Shown piece after piece: positions 43,201 to 55,200 of a DNA stretch of 64,000 nucleotides. Position 1 is the stretch's first letter. Every line of letters starts with the position of its first letter. Made by a program: the position numbers and the translations under genes. The notes under the pieces are model-generated. The model did no database searches and was not told where the DNA came from. It worked only from the letters and a program-made list of their open reading frames with translations. This DNA is from Opisthorchis felineus (Eukaryota; Platyhelminthes; Trematoda; Opisthorchiida; Opisthorchiidae). Where the stretch lies: assembly GCA_004794785.1 (NCBI GenBank), contig SJOL01009403.1:1166572-1230571 (forward strand), read 5' to 3'.

Positions 43201-46200
43201 TTTCAGGAGAAAGCAAATATACAGATAACTTGGAAAACGGCCAGCATTTCAATAATTTAGGCTAAGAGACCTAGACTTTCTAGATTTCGGCGGGAAAAAT
43301 GGGGATCGGTTACTGCTACTTAGTTTTAACTGACGATGAGGGTCATGGGTGTCCGGAGACGGTACAGTTCAAGAAATCGATCAAATAACGAAGCTTGCTA
43401 CCGGATTCAATATGAAACCTGAACTGGATGATCGACGAAGTATAGTGATCGAAGCAGTCTAAAATGGCGCTTGTTCAAGGCCGCGTGAGACTGACTTTAT
43501 GGCTGAAGTTTCTCTGATGAAACTGCTGCAAAATCGGACAGTCTACTCGTTCCATCAGTTATTAGAACCAAGAAAGTGTCCAGTCGCTGTGACCTGAGTC
43601 CTTCCTGATATACATACCACCAACTGTGTAGTCCGTTATCCAAATAACGGAAAGTGTACTTCATATATATTAATCGACTATAATAAGCAAAATTCGCGCT
43701 ACCCGTCCCATCTGGTACTTCACGTGTTCGATGTTTTGTACCGTGCGCCGTTGTCTTCCAGGTAATTTAATTTTTTTTAGTTGTTTTGTGCTGTGTAACT
43801 CTAGCATAAAACGCTTGTGCTTGCTTATTGTCAGCTTTACTAGCTAGCAACAGAGTTTATAGTTTTCGGCGGTCCACTGCTTGGCGAATTCATGGTACAT
43901 CTACAAGTCTGCTCATCTTCAAAGCACATATCACCAAGTGTTATGACGTGGCTAAGATGTTGACGAAGTGCCTTGTACAATTCAAATCCACATCATTCTT
44001 GTATGAACAGTCCTCTTCCAGGCCTAACGCAATCATTCTCGTGAGTCCATACCAAAAGGGGGGACTCAAATGTCAACTTTATTAGAGCTAGCCAGCAGTG
44101 CATACCCTTCGCCATGTCGGGGTTTGAACTCCGTACATCAGGCGTGCGAGGTGAGCATGTTACCAACACTCCACCAGCTCCGGCTGGTGTTCACGCTTGA
44201 GCGATGTGATTGCGTTGCCCGACGACACTAAGCGCCTCGTGTTAGTCCCAGTTAGGTCGATTGGTCAAAACGCCTGTCAGGACTTCCCAGTCCGGTAGAC
44301 CCACTAACGCCTGAAACCTGCTGGGCAAACTTTGGTTAGTTGTATATGGTTACGGTATGTGTAGAATTCTAAAATCCCACAACCACCAACAACTGAGGTG
44401 CTTTGTGTGTCATAGTAATATTTGATGATCGGTTTTAATTGAAAACTCCACTGAGCCTCATTGGGACCTTCAGCTTATGATATTCTTCAACTGGATCTGC
44501 TGCACAGTTGTCCTGCTGTCCGATACATCGCGGTATATTTTCTTGATGAAGCACACTGTTCATAGGGCTACTGGATAATCTCCAACCGCTGCAGGTTTCG
44601 ACCTTCTTGGAACTCATCGGGTAGGCGCATTCTCAGAGTTTCTGTCAACATTATGTTCTACTTGAACCTGTATTGTGTGCGATTCGCGAAGCACACTCAT
44701 TTACAAATTAAGCTGGCCAATGAATAAGCTATCCACTATCAAATCTTTCTTTTTTCCTAAAAGAGTTTGCTATGCTAAACATAAAAGTCGGTTATTCACC
44801 TGACAAAAATGCAGTAGAGCGAGTTGATTTTGTTATGGACTTTCCTTTAGCATGGCATTCATTCTGGTGGTGTTCTGCCATATGGAAAATTATGAATACA
44901 TTTATAAAATAACCTAGAAGAATAACATGCAGCACCGACTATGCCTAGCTCATTACCCATGATGAAATTTTCTCTTTTTTTGTGTATCAGGATTATAAGA
45001 CGGAATTGTTCCAGTTGATGTGGAAACGTGCAAGAATCTACAAAATGGAATGGGTGATGCTTCGTGATGTCGGTCGAATTATAAGGACAATCATGGGAGA
45101 CTTTTACCAGCCGCTTTATTTAACCCGACGATTCAGAAATACGGTGATACAAGGAGGGGCGTTTGATTCAAGTGAGGAGGACGAGGAGGTTGGTTCCAAC
45201 CAAGGTCAGTGTTGAATTTTATTACAATCGTAGAATAATATCAGTCTTTCAAAATTCAGTGAGTACGGAACCTGGGCCTGACTCGGCGAACTACGTGAAT
45301 TGAGGAGCATTCTTTAAGGAATTGCGCTTTGAAATCGATGCGAAAATTCTACCTAGGATAGGAACTTAAGTAGGCCTACTGGAAGTGGAATGTCAAATGC
45401 CCTGAAAAGGGGCAGGAATCCGAGACCTCTTGCTCATCGGATGAGTGCTTTGGCACCCGGGCGAAAGTCGTTACGTTTTTTCATATATTTACTTGGGTTC
45501 GAGGTTGATCCGTCACACCTACATCTATTATATCTAACAGCAGACATTTGGCAGTTTGAACAGTGAGTCCGTCCTGTTACTTTTGTGGAGAGACAGAATT
45601 TAGTATCGCACAGATACCCAAAGGACTCGAATCATGCCAAGGGCATTTGTCTGGTTGTTTGCATCAGGTGTACCTCACGGTTATACAAACACTCTTCTGT
45701 GTCAAACGAAACCACTTGTGATTCTCAGTGAATGAGCCCCTGGGCTTTCAAAGTGTTGCGTTGAGGCTTGTTAATCGAAGGTGAGTCAGAATAGCACTGC
45801 CACATTTACGCCGCTTCTGCTGGTGTACCTTAATGGTCAACTTCTATGATGCTCTAGTGTTGAAAGTCCTGGAGCAAATCCCCATTCCATCTTAGCTCAC
45901 GTGTTTAGCCACCTTATTGGAGCTCCCAGTGAAGTTCCGACCAAAATTGTGTTTCATTTGTACGGTCTCATCTTCATAGCTAATCTCTATAAATTAGTAT
46001 CATTTGAAACCCTATAATGCTCAGTATGGTTTCTTCTTTTTAGGAAAACATGGGAAAAAAGACTCTAATAAGCCAGGCGAATCATCCCTTTCATCCAATG
46101 CGACTTCCGCCTCCACTCTACCCGAAGAGGAAGCTGGGGATGAGTTGCACTTGACTCTGAAGAAGTCGCGCTTATCCAAAAGTGTCACAGGGGACACACG

Positions 46201-49200
46201 GGCGAACGACTTATCCCAGGTTCACGGGAAAACCAAGGAAAAGTTAAACTCCGGCACTCAAATAGGTAAGGACAGTTCCAAGACCAAAACTGCACAGAAA
46301 GCAAGGAACCGTGAACGATCACACTCCAAAGAAGATAGTAGACCTCTTTTGGAGCGAATATCTTTACGAGGTGATTCGGAGGACGAGGCAACACTTAAGG
46401 GACAAAGTGACCAGTCGATTGGTGGCTCGACTGAGACATTAGTTACAGACAGGTTGCGAACAAGCTCTAACCATCGTCATTCTAGCTCTCACTACTCAAA
46501 ACAGACCGAAGGACTTCCTCCCATATCGAATAATGGACGGCGCTGTATTGTACGTCCAATCACTGCATTCCAGTTAGGCTATCAGCCATATGTTGGTTAT
46601 GGTGACGCAACACAAACCAACGGATTGCTCATATTTGGTGAAAACGTGCCAACACAACAGGGTACACATCGCACCTTGCCGCTTGGAAAGCACCGTGTTA
46701 TCGATGGATCCTCACAAGTCCGGTTGTCTAACAGTCAACCACCCAGAGCAATCGCTGAAAGTGTGTCAAACCTAAAACTCATCCGGAAACTGTCAAAGTC
46801 TGAGCAAACAGACAAACAGAGTTTGTCGACAACGGAACGCCGAGAATCGTCGTATATACTACAGAAACCATCAGAAAAAGGACATCCGCGTACGTTCTTC
46901 TTTGGGTCTTATACTGACCGCGAAGGGCCTTGACCTTGCTTACCTTTAGGCTATACCCTGCATACAGCCCAGACTGGATTTACTCAAACTCTATACTTTT
47001 ACCACTCTAACTACCAAAGATGAAAGTTTCATGTATTGCACCAACATCACAAGAGGAGAAACGGTTTCAGAGCCTAACAATAGCGGTGTTCTGTTAAGAA
47101 AATCATTATCTAAACACTGGCATGTGTTTGCTAAATATAGAGTATGGAACATGCTATGACATTCTGCCGCTTACAAAGTTGAACATAGGAGGTGAACAGC
47201 TATCCACATTCGCGAAATTCACTGGTTTGAAAACATCAACTTAATTTGCAGATAATCGTATATCGCGAACTTCATGCAATTTGGGTATGAGCGTGACGGA
47301 AATTCTGGGAATGCGCCTGTTCAATGTGCCTCAAGAAGGGAGAAACCGGTTGTGGGCTGTCGAAGAGCTTTCAATAACATCGCAGTCTTCTAACACTTCC
47401 TGTAGGTACTGGGTGTATCTTGGACACCGAATCATTGTGGCACAATGTGCCCTTTTGATTCCAGCCTATTTTTCTTGTGGAACACTAGTTCCCGAAGTTT
47501 CTTATAAGGTCGTGCAGATTCAGCCCTGCATAAAACAAAGAAGTGATCATTCTAACTACAGCCTATACTGGTAACAACCGCTATCGGCTCGTCTCTCGGG
47601 CATGAGTGGATTTCACACTTGCGATAGTACTAACCCATTCACCCGTTATTGGTTATAGTCTAGGTTCTTACCTCAGCTTCAGTCTTGTTCTGGAAAACGG
47701 TAACCACCACTAGTGGTCGGAGGTAGGTTTTGTAAAAACTGGGCCTCCTCAATTTTTCTGAAACCGCTCTTACCGGCTGCATGACCGTACCATATATGGA
47801 GGTCCATGGGCTTAAAAATGTCGGTTAAGGTAACATGACTTGGGTGTGAGAGTTGTTCACACCGAGTTTTCTTTCGATGACCGTGAAAGTGTCTTTATAT
47901 AGGCTTAAGTTTTTAGGTTTATGTAAATCAACTATCACATTCTGTTCTGTCTTTGCATTATACGCTTTAAAACAGAGCACCTGAAAATTGTCCTGGCCAT
48001 CCATAACAGACTAGTTTTACAGCAAGAATCCAAGTACACACTGAGCAAACAAAGGCACCAACCAGGAGAAGGTGTAACTGTGCGACCCCTTGGTAGGAGT
48101 TACTCGATGAAATTTCTGGTTACAACAGAGCTTTAGGCTAGTCTCTTTGTGATAGACTAAGTAATAAAGTCTTGAAAACTTGTCTAAACCAGATTCTTGT
48201 GCAAATGAGTGTAATGTCGAATGCTGTCTAGTTTGGGTTTGAGTAGAACAGAAGAATGATAGAAACTTGGGGACTGTGCTTCCCTGATGAGCGCAAGAAA
48301 GGGTGAAACCGGTCAGAATCGGAATAGTGTGTGCAACTTTTTTAGTACCACTGTTATTTCCCCTTTTTGCAGCTTAGTAAATCAGCTCCTTGTAGCGGCA
48401 CTGACAGGCTGTACGTCGATTATTTCCCCAGTTTGTTTGTTTTTAATAAGCCCACCGTACTGTACCTTTAGCTGTGGTGGTGGTCAAAGTTCATTCTGCT
48501 TCTACTGAGGCGCGATCGAAATCACATGAAAGACGACGATCCCACGCACAATTTGCTGATCCTTCCCCCAGACGGCGATCGAACTCTGCCAGTCCGTTCA
48601 CCTTCACACCCCGAGGAGTCAAAGGGGAACCACGTGCCCGTAACGTACCTAACCAAAGAAAATCCATTATTTCTGGGAGCCGCGTCGCTCATTCACTTTT
48701 GCACCCACTCACTGATCCAGAGATAGTACAGCTCCAGCTAAGAGAAGCGGAGCGAGTCGCTCGTGAACAGCGTCGTGAGAAGGAACGTCGGCGCCGACAT
48801 CGAGTCGCCCAGGGAAAGTTTACCCTACTCGAACGACTGACGGGGAAAGCAAAAGAACACAGTAAGTGACAGTTTTAGAACTTTGTTAGCATCCACAAAT
48901 CCAAGTTTTCTGTTCGGACTGTTTAATCCGTCATTAAATTATTACCAACCAGCATTAGAGTTTAGGAGTATCCGATAAATGTATGAATGCAAACTGCATA
49001 TTTTTAACGCCCGAAGATGGAAAAAATCAATTTTGCGCAGTTTCACAACCTACCGTGCAGTCCATGGGGAGCCTAAGAAATGAAATACTGCCCGGTATAA
49101 CAAGAATAGCCAGCACTGGGGTTGAAAATGCGCAGTAATGGTTCGTTAATGGTAAAACTCGTCTCATCTTTGTTGAATTTCGCTCAACTTTGGTTCAATT

Positions 49201-52200
49201 AGAACATAATTTTGACGGAAACTCGGGGACTGCGTCTACCTGATGAGCCCCAATTAGGGCGAAACCGGTCGTGGGCTGTCAAAGAGTTTTCAACAACCTT
49301 ATGAGTGTTTTCCTCGTCTTGTCTATCTCAAATGAGGTCTCATGGTAGAACTTTGGCAGCATGATCATTTCCTTCGATAAAGTCGTCATCTGCATTGGTA
49401 ATGAGATTTGATTGTGCGCGCGCTAAGTACACATTTCCGCAACAGTAGAAGGAACCCCAATCTCTATGGAGCGCATAATCTTCCATCTTGATTACGAATG
49501 GATGGTCTCAATGGAGCGCTTTCTTTTTGCCAGTCACACAGGGATCACATAATTTCGGACGGATATGGACGCCGTAAACAACTTTTGAAACGACTATTTG
49601 GACGTTTCGTTAGTTTTTCGATTAATGACCATTTTCGGAACCTCCAAATAGGAAAAACAAATCAAGATGCTCTCTTACGAAGGTGTATTCTAATTCGCAA
49701 ACGCTATCAACACCAATCCCTGTGAACTCGACAAATATTTAGTCATACTTCATCTGTTTGCCTCAGGTACATTACTTTTAATCCGTATTGCAACTGTAAC
49801 ATATTCCAAAACATGGAGCTACGCACCGCCCTAAGAATAAACTGTTGGCTACGCTAGTTCGAGTCCGCTTACTTATAGCCCACTTATTTGGCAGGGTAGT
49901 GTATCAATAGTGCCAGCAAAGACAATCGCCTGACGTGACAGTCACGAAGTAGCTGATAATCTGCATCACGAAGTACGCAATTGTGATGTTTCTTGTTTAG
50001 TAAATAAATCATTCAAGGAACCAGAAAGTGTCCTGTCTTCGTCTTTGTCTCACCAACCAGAACAGGGCCGGAAAATATCTGTTCGGTAGGTGTGTTTCGC
50101 CTAGAAGGGAGTTTTGTAATATGAATACAGAGAAGTCAGACAATGGGGCTACACCGCAGACCCAGCAAACGCCGATTCCGAGCATTCATCTCGATGAACC
50201 TAAGACACCTTTCAAAGCATTGATTTTTGAGGCCCAAAGACTAGAGTTTAGGGAGCGGTGTACCCACGACCCCTAGCTACCCGAATTTTGCTGTCGGAAT
50301 TCCGTTACATCAGTCATCTTGATCATATATGTGGGCGAACCCGCAAGCACAAACTTCATGAGTGGTAAGACGAAAACTTTAATGTGACTGAGATTCCGTA
50401 TCTGATCCGCAGGTGAAATTTGTTCGCCTCGGTGGTGGTGAGACTGTCCTAGCCTCTCACTTGCTAAGTACGTAGAAAGCTCGACAGTTCGCTCGGATAA
50501 CTTAATAGGATTGCTGAGGTTCCCGATACAGAACTTTGAGTCACGGGTAGTTTTGACGATCCAGAATATCAGAAGGAAGAACTGGGTTCAAAAGTCTACC
50601 GCACTATTTGCCCAAAAGTGAGCAAAATTACACAACAAACGTCAGTTGTTCACGATCGTGGCGTCAGCATGTGTGCAAGTCTGTCATCGACCTGCACAGT
50701 GCAGTGTCAACGCCCGCGAACCGGACAACGGCAAGCGGATTGTTGGCTCGGCAGTGCGGGCTGCGGTCGGCCCTCTGAGGCCAGTCTCCCGATTGAGGTG
50801 CGAACCGCGGAAAACACGACGGAACAGGTCAGGGCAGGCCCAGCAGACGGGGCACGAACAAGAGCGGATAAGACGGTCAGCTGCGCACATTACGCATGTA
50901 CGCACATGCTAATATACGCGAGTCGGACGGTGCGGCCTTCGTGACAAGATGAATGGCGGGGACGCCGACCAAAAGTACATGGGCTGAGTAAGCAAATGAA
51001 CGGGGGAATTATCGCGATGTCATCTTGGAAGAAGCGACATCAGAGATTAGTTATTATGGTGTGCGGTCAAGTACCAGCTTTGGATTTTTGTAGACCGTCC
51101 GTCGGCTTAGAGTGGAAGCATTCGTACCTACCTAGGAAGCTGGTGCGGTAGATTGCACATATTGTGCAGCAAGAGGCCGACACCTGTTTCATCTGAATAA
51201 TGAGAAATCACATTGACTGGAGCACAATCAACGCTGGTAAATTCTCTTCCATAAAATTCACAGAAGTGGCACATCTTGGTGACCCGAAACTCCAGGAGAT
51301 TGACCCGATTGTCTGCTGGGAACTGTTTTTTTCATTAGGCTTGAAGTGCTCACAAACCTGTCGTGCATTTGTGATCTGTGATCTGTGATCTCCATTATTA
51401 AGATGGTTTGCAAAAACCGAGTCTACAGATCACCCATCTCACACGTGTCATAAAACTACTCAATGATGCTTTAGTTCTTGAGACAGGAGAATGAAATAAA
51501 CATGACCCGTTGGTTCTGGCAGCATATTCTAACTGAGTTGCAAATCATCGGTCGACATAGCGATATCTTTCTTTTCACATCTAACTATTCAATTTTTGTA
51601 TTTCAGGACTAGAAGAGCTGAAACCCTCAAAGCTAGCAAGTAAGTATGTTCCGTACGGCTCGGAGCTCCTTATCTAACCACATTTGTAGTTGGAACCTCA
51701 CGACCATCACTTAGGCCAAGATTTAACGGCATGTTACTTCACATATCTCTGTCACCCTGCGTGAGCTAAAAGTAGGTAGTTAGTTAAACCCCATGTGAAA
51801 ATCTTCAACAGTGAGCAATTTGTAATAGGTGGACTAAAAACGTCATCATACACACAAAATAAGCATATGTGACATTTAGACCTTTGCTGGTAAAATTTTT
51901 CTGCGAATCTGCTCCTTTTTATATCATGTTTGTGGATGGGCGAAATATTTGGGTGGGAGGCAAGTGGATTTTGCGACGAATAACGAAGACTTTGTCATTG
52001 TTTTGTTGTTTTTTTACAGACTTTGCACATTCCGCCACTGTCTACCTTGAGCGTCCAGCGAGAGAGATTATGGTGATGTGCATCTTGTTGGGGAAGCTTA
52101 CCATGGCTCGTCTGTTTTGGACCTACGAGAAGGTATGGAAATCTGGACCCTCCAAACTCAAACCTAGTATTATATACGTTCTGATTGTTGCAGTGTACTC

Positions 52201-55200
52201 CAACGTTAAGGCCCAGAACTCTGGTGAATGAAATGTGCGTTACCAGTTTCAGTAGATTTTATATGAAATATGAACATACTCAGTCTTGGCTAACAATGGT
52301 CACCAATGGCAATAGAAAGTGAGGAAACAGAAGAAGCTGACTGCTAAATTCGCGGAAGACACTCATTTACAAATTAGTTTGGTTTTAACGAGAGACTCAA
52401 CTGAACCCCCGCTGGGTATCCCTTTTATGGCATTCTTCAACTGAACATGTCGCACAAAGGTCGCCTCGTGATTCATTTGGGACGATATTCGAAATATCGC
52501 AATACATTTGCTAGATGGAACTCACTACCCATAAGGTTTCTGGAAACTTTTCAGCAGCCTTATGAGGAGTGTATTCCTCAGACTGATAAATTTTCAAAAA
52601 TGTATGCGAAATAGCAGTAAACAGTATAAAAAAATTGATAAGATTCGTTGGAGCTGAATAAATATGAAGAGAAAATGAGATAATCGGGCGTTTTCCAGAC
52701 CTCAACTTCGGACATTCCAGCGCACTGCAGGATTTGATATGATCTGGGAATGAACCAGCAAGGTGCAAAACAGCTAGTAATAAGAGTGCAAATGCAACTG
52801 TGACCGTAGTTGGACATGCTTTTAGTTGCCTTCTTTAGGACAAATTTTTCTGCAGCCCTGAAGAGTCAACTCATGAGTAACATCAGAAGGAATTTCTGTG
52901 AGCCCATCTCATTCTCAGCGAGGGCTGCGTTACGTGAATAATCCGGTTACATTTGTGTGTAAGCTGTAGCTATGGTTTTAAACCTTCTACGGCTTCTTCA
53001 CAACAAGGGCCCGAACCCAAAGAATTATTAGCAGAGGTCAGCTTCGTTCAAAAATTATGATACCAGCGGCGAGAATTGCGGCGTCCGGCACTCGGTAAAG
53101 CACTAGACTCGCTTCCCAGTAGTTATTTGATGTGACCTAGTCTAAGATAAGAATGACCTCCTTCAAGAAGACATTTTTCCTGGGTGTGTCATACCGCCGA
53201 AAACAAAATGTTTAGGAGCTCTAGAATTCCGATTCCTCCGCATTTCCTTTATCTCTCGGTGGTACTTGCTCACACGATTTCAACCTGACAGGTTCTTGCC
53301 AGCCTATAACTTATGCATCCAGAACCATCATCACGACGTATGAGTATGATGGCTTTAGATATACTGGCCTCTTTTCAGGCCAATGAGACCGTTGAACCTA
53401 CCCAGAGAATGGTTGCAAAATCTCTCTAAAACAGAACAAAATACTCGTTCTTCGTGAGACCATTTACATGGAACAATCCGGGAAGATAGCCCTTCTCCAC
53501 GCTCACTTCATCATGATCTTTTGTTACGATGGACTCACTCTAAGTAAGCCAGACCAAGTAGCCATCGTGAATCTACGTAGGTTGCAGCATAAACGGCAGG
53601 TAATCAGACAAATGTCCACCCAACCTAGACACTACCCCTGGTCCAGTAGCTTTAACACTCCAGCTTCCCGGCCGGACGAAGTGTCCAGTAAAGGTCGAAA
53701 AAACTTTGGTCCGCTAATTGAGTGTAGTTCGCCAGTTGCGTACAATTCGGTGCTCAAGTAGAACAAGGATTTGTCGGAAACTCTGGAAATGCGCCCATCT
53801 GCTGAGCCTTAACAAGGCCGAAACTGGTTGAGGGTTGTCGAAGAGTTTCCAACAACCTTATAAGAAGTGAGCTAGAGTGAGAAGTGAGCTATTCCTTTTT
53901 GAACCCCAAACCAAAGCCACAAAGAAACTCCAGCCACGTGAACATCTGTTCTTTCTGGTAAGATCTCAGAAAACTACATTTTTTATGATGAGTTCTAACT
54001 TTCTTGCTTTCAGGAACCGATTGCTGCCGCACTGACCGCTTCGATTCTGTTTGGTGAGCTTGCCAACAAATGTGACGACGTCACGTGTAAAGAGGAATAC
54101 GAGGAGGCAGCTCGGTAAGCAACGGTTGACTACGGTTGATTCTAGCATTTTCAAAGTCTCAAAAGCTCTGTTGATGATCATACTCTCCATAATCGCTGTC
54201 GGTAAACAATGTGGGCGTCGTACTCCATGACAAGATACCTCCAGACACACTCCATTTGTCAAAATTACTATGCAGTGAATTGAAGAGACACTGCTGATCA
54301 GCCGCTCATGGCCGAAAGGTTGAGTATTCCAACTACCAACAGGAAGAACGTGGATTCGAAACTCTCTAGAGCTTCTTGAGATGCTCACTGCTGATGAGTA
54401 TCAATAAGGACGAAACAGCTGTACAATGCTTCCCGGCCTTTCAGCATAAATTGACTCCCAGGACGAAATCTCCACTGAAATTCCCGGATCTTCTCACGCT
54501 ACCAAGAAACGCAGATGTTGTTGTCCTACTGTCCGTTTTGTCATGAAGACAGTTGCACTCGTACAAAAATAACGATCACACTTTCAACAGTTCATCCTAC
54601 TCCTCCATTTGAGTTGTTCCCTTTGGCTACGGTGCGCTATATTGTTTCGCCCCTGCCTGGCAAACACTCTCAGAAGTGCCCACTTATAGTTGGTCTACCA
54701 CTGAGGAAAATGTTGGTGATGTCGATCACTGTTGCTCTGGTCTCTGAGCTGGACAGCTTGTTTGCGAGTGCTCAATCGCTAGTCTAGGTGACATTGTCAA
54801 TGGGTTGTTGGTATGTATGCATGTGCACATGACTGGCCAGCAGGAATGGACCTGGCATCACTATTTTCGGCCTAAGCAAGTAGTAATTTTGGTTGGTTGT
54901 TGTTGCTTGCGGGATTTGTAGAATTTATGTTTACGTCACTCTCGTTTGAACAATTATATTATTCTGATGAGTCCACATCAAAGGGGGGAAGCACTGGACT
55001 CGAGTTTATGCTTGTTTATTCACCACTTTTCTGACCGGTGGGTATGTGGGTGACCTTTAAACTCGGCTTCATTGCCCTTTCTCACGATCTTTGTTTTACT
55101 GTCTCTAAATTTGTTTTGTGATTTTGAGATTATACTAAATGTTTGGACTTACCAAGAATGGGCCATTTCGTAGAAGAAGTGACCTCTGGTCCTAAACTCA

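Larger units (their letters stand above)
42125..44990 (+). other. TRPM intron (2.9 kb)
   Basis: The intron contains a 161-codon frame (42309-42794, unrecognised, TTG or other non-ATG start), a hairpin (42553-42615), a dispersed-repeat copy with a tRNA-like unit (43995-44180) and a hammerhead element on the minus strand (44440-44710). The rest, 42830-43980, shows nothing. Confidence 0.6.
46890..48471 (+). other. TRPM intron (1.6 kb, or 2.2 kb if the 46266 donor is used)
   Basis: The intron contains two plus-strand hammerhead element copies (47283-47390 and 48200-48320). No other feature is supported. Confidence 0.6.
48862..51606 (+). other. TRPM intron (2.7 kb) carrying an intact hammerhead ribozyme
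   Basis: The intron contains the best-preserved hammerhead element (49170-49330), a G+C-rich island (50640-50960) open in several frames without recognisable coding, and a short tandem GTGATCT repeat at 51371-51391. The remainder shows nothing. Confidence 0.65.
52133..54013 (+). other. TRPM intron (1.9 kb)
   Basis: The intron contains a core-less head-to-head hammerhead element (52365-52590) and a plus-strand ribozyme copy with one core change (53740-53880). The sequence in between (52600-53730) shows nothing recognisable. Confidence 0.65.

Noticed and set aside
53966..54388. 140-codon minus-strand frame
   Set aside because: It overlaps the conserved TRPM exon 54014-54114 on the opposite strand; a shadow frame.
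54960..54995. CTGATGAGTCCAC...AAAGGGGGGAAG as a second hammerhead type
   Set aside because: There is no GAAA with paired stems; the site aligns with the dispersed repeat at 23155 and 43995, where the same place reads GTCAGTCC and GTGAGTCC.
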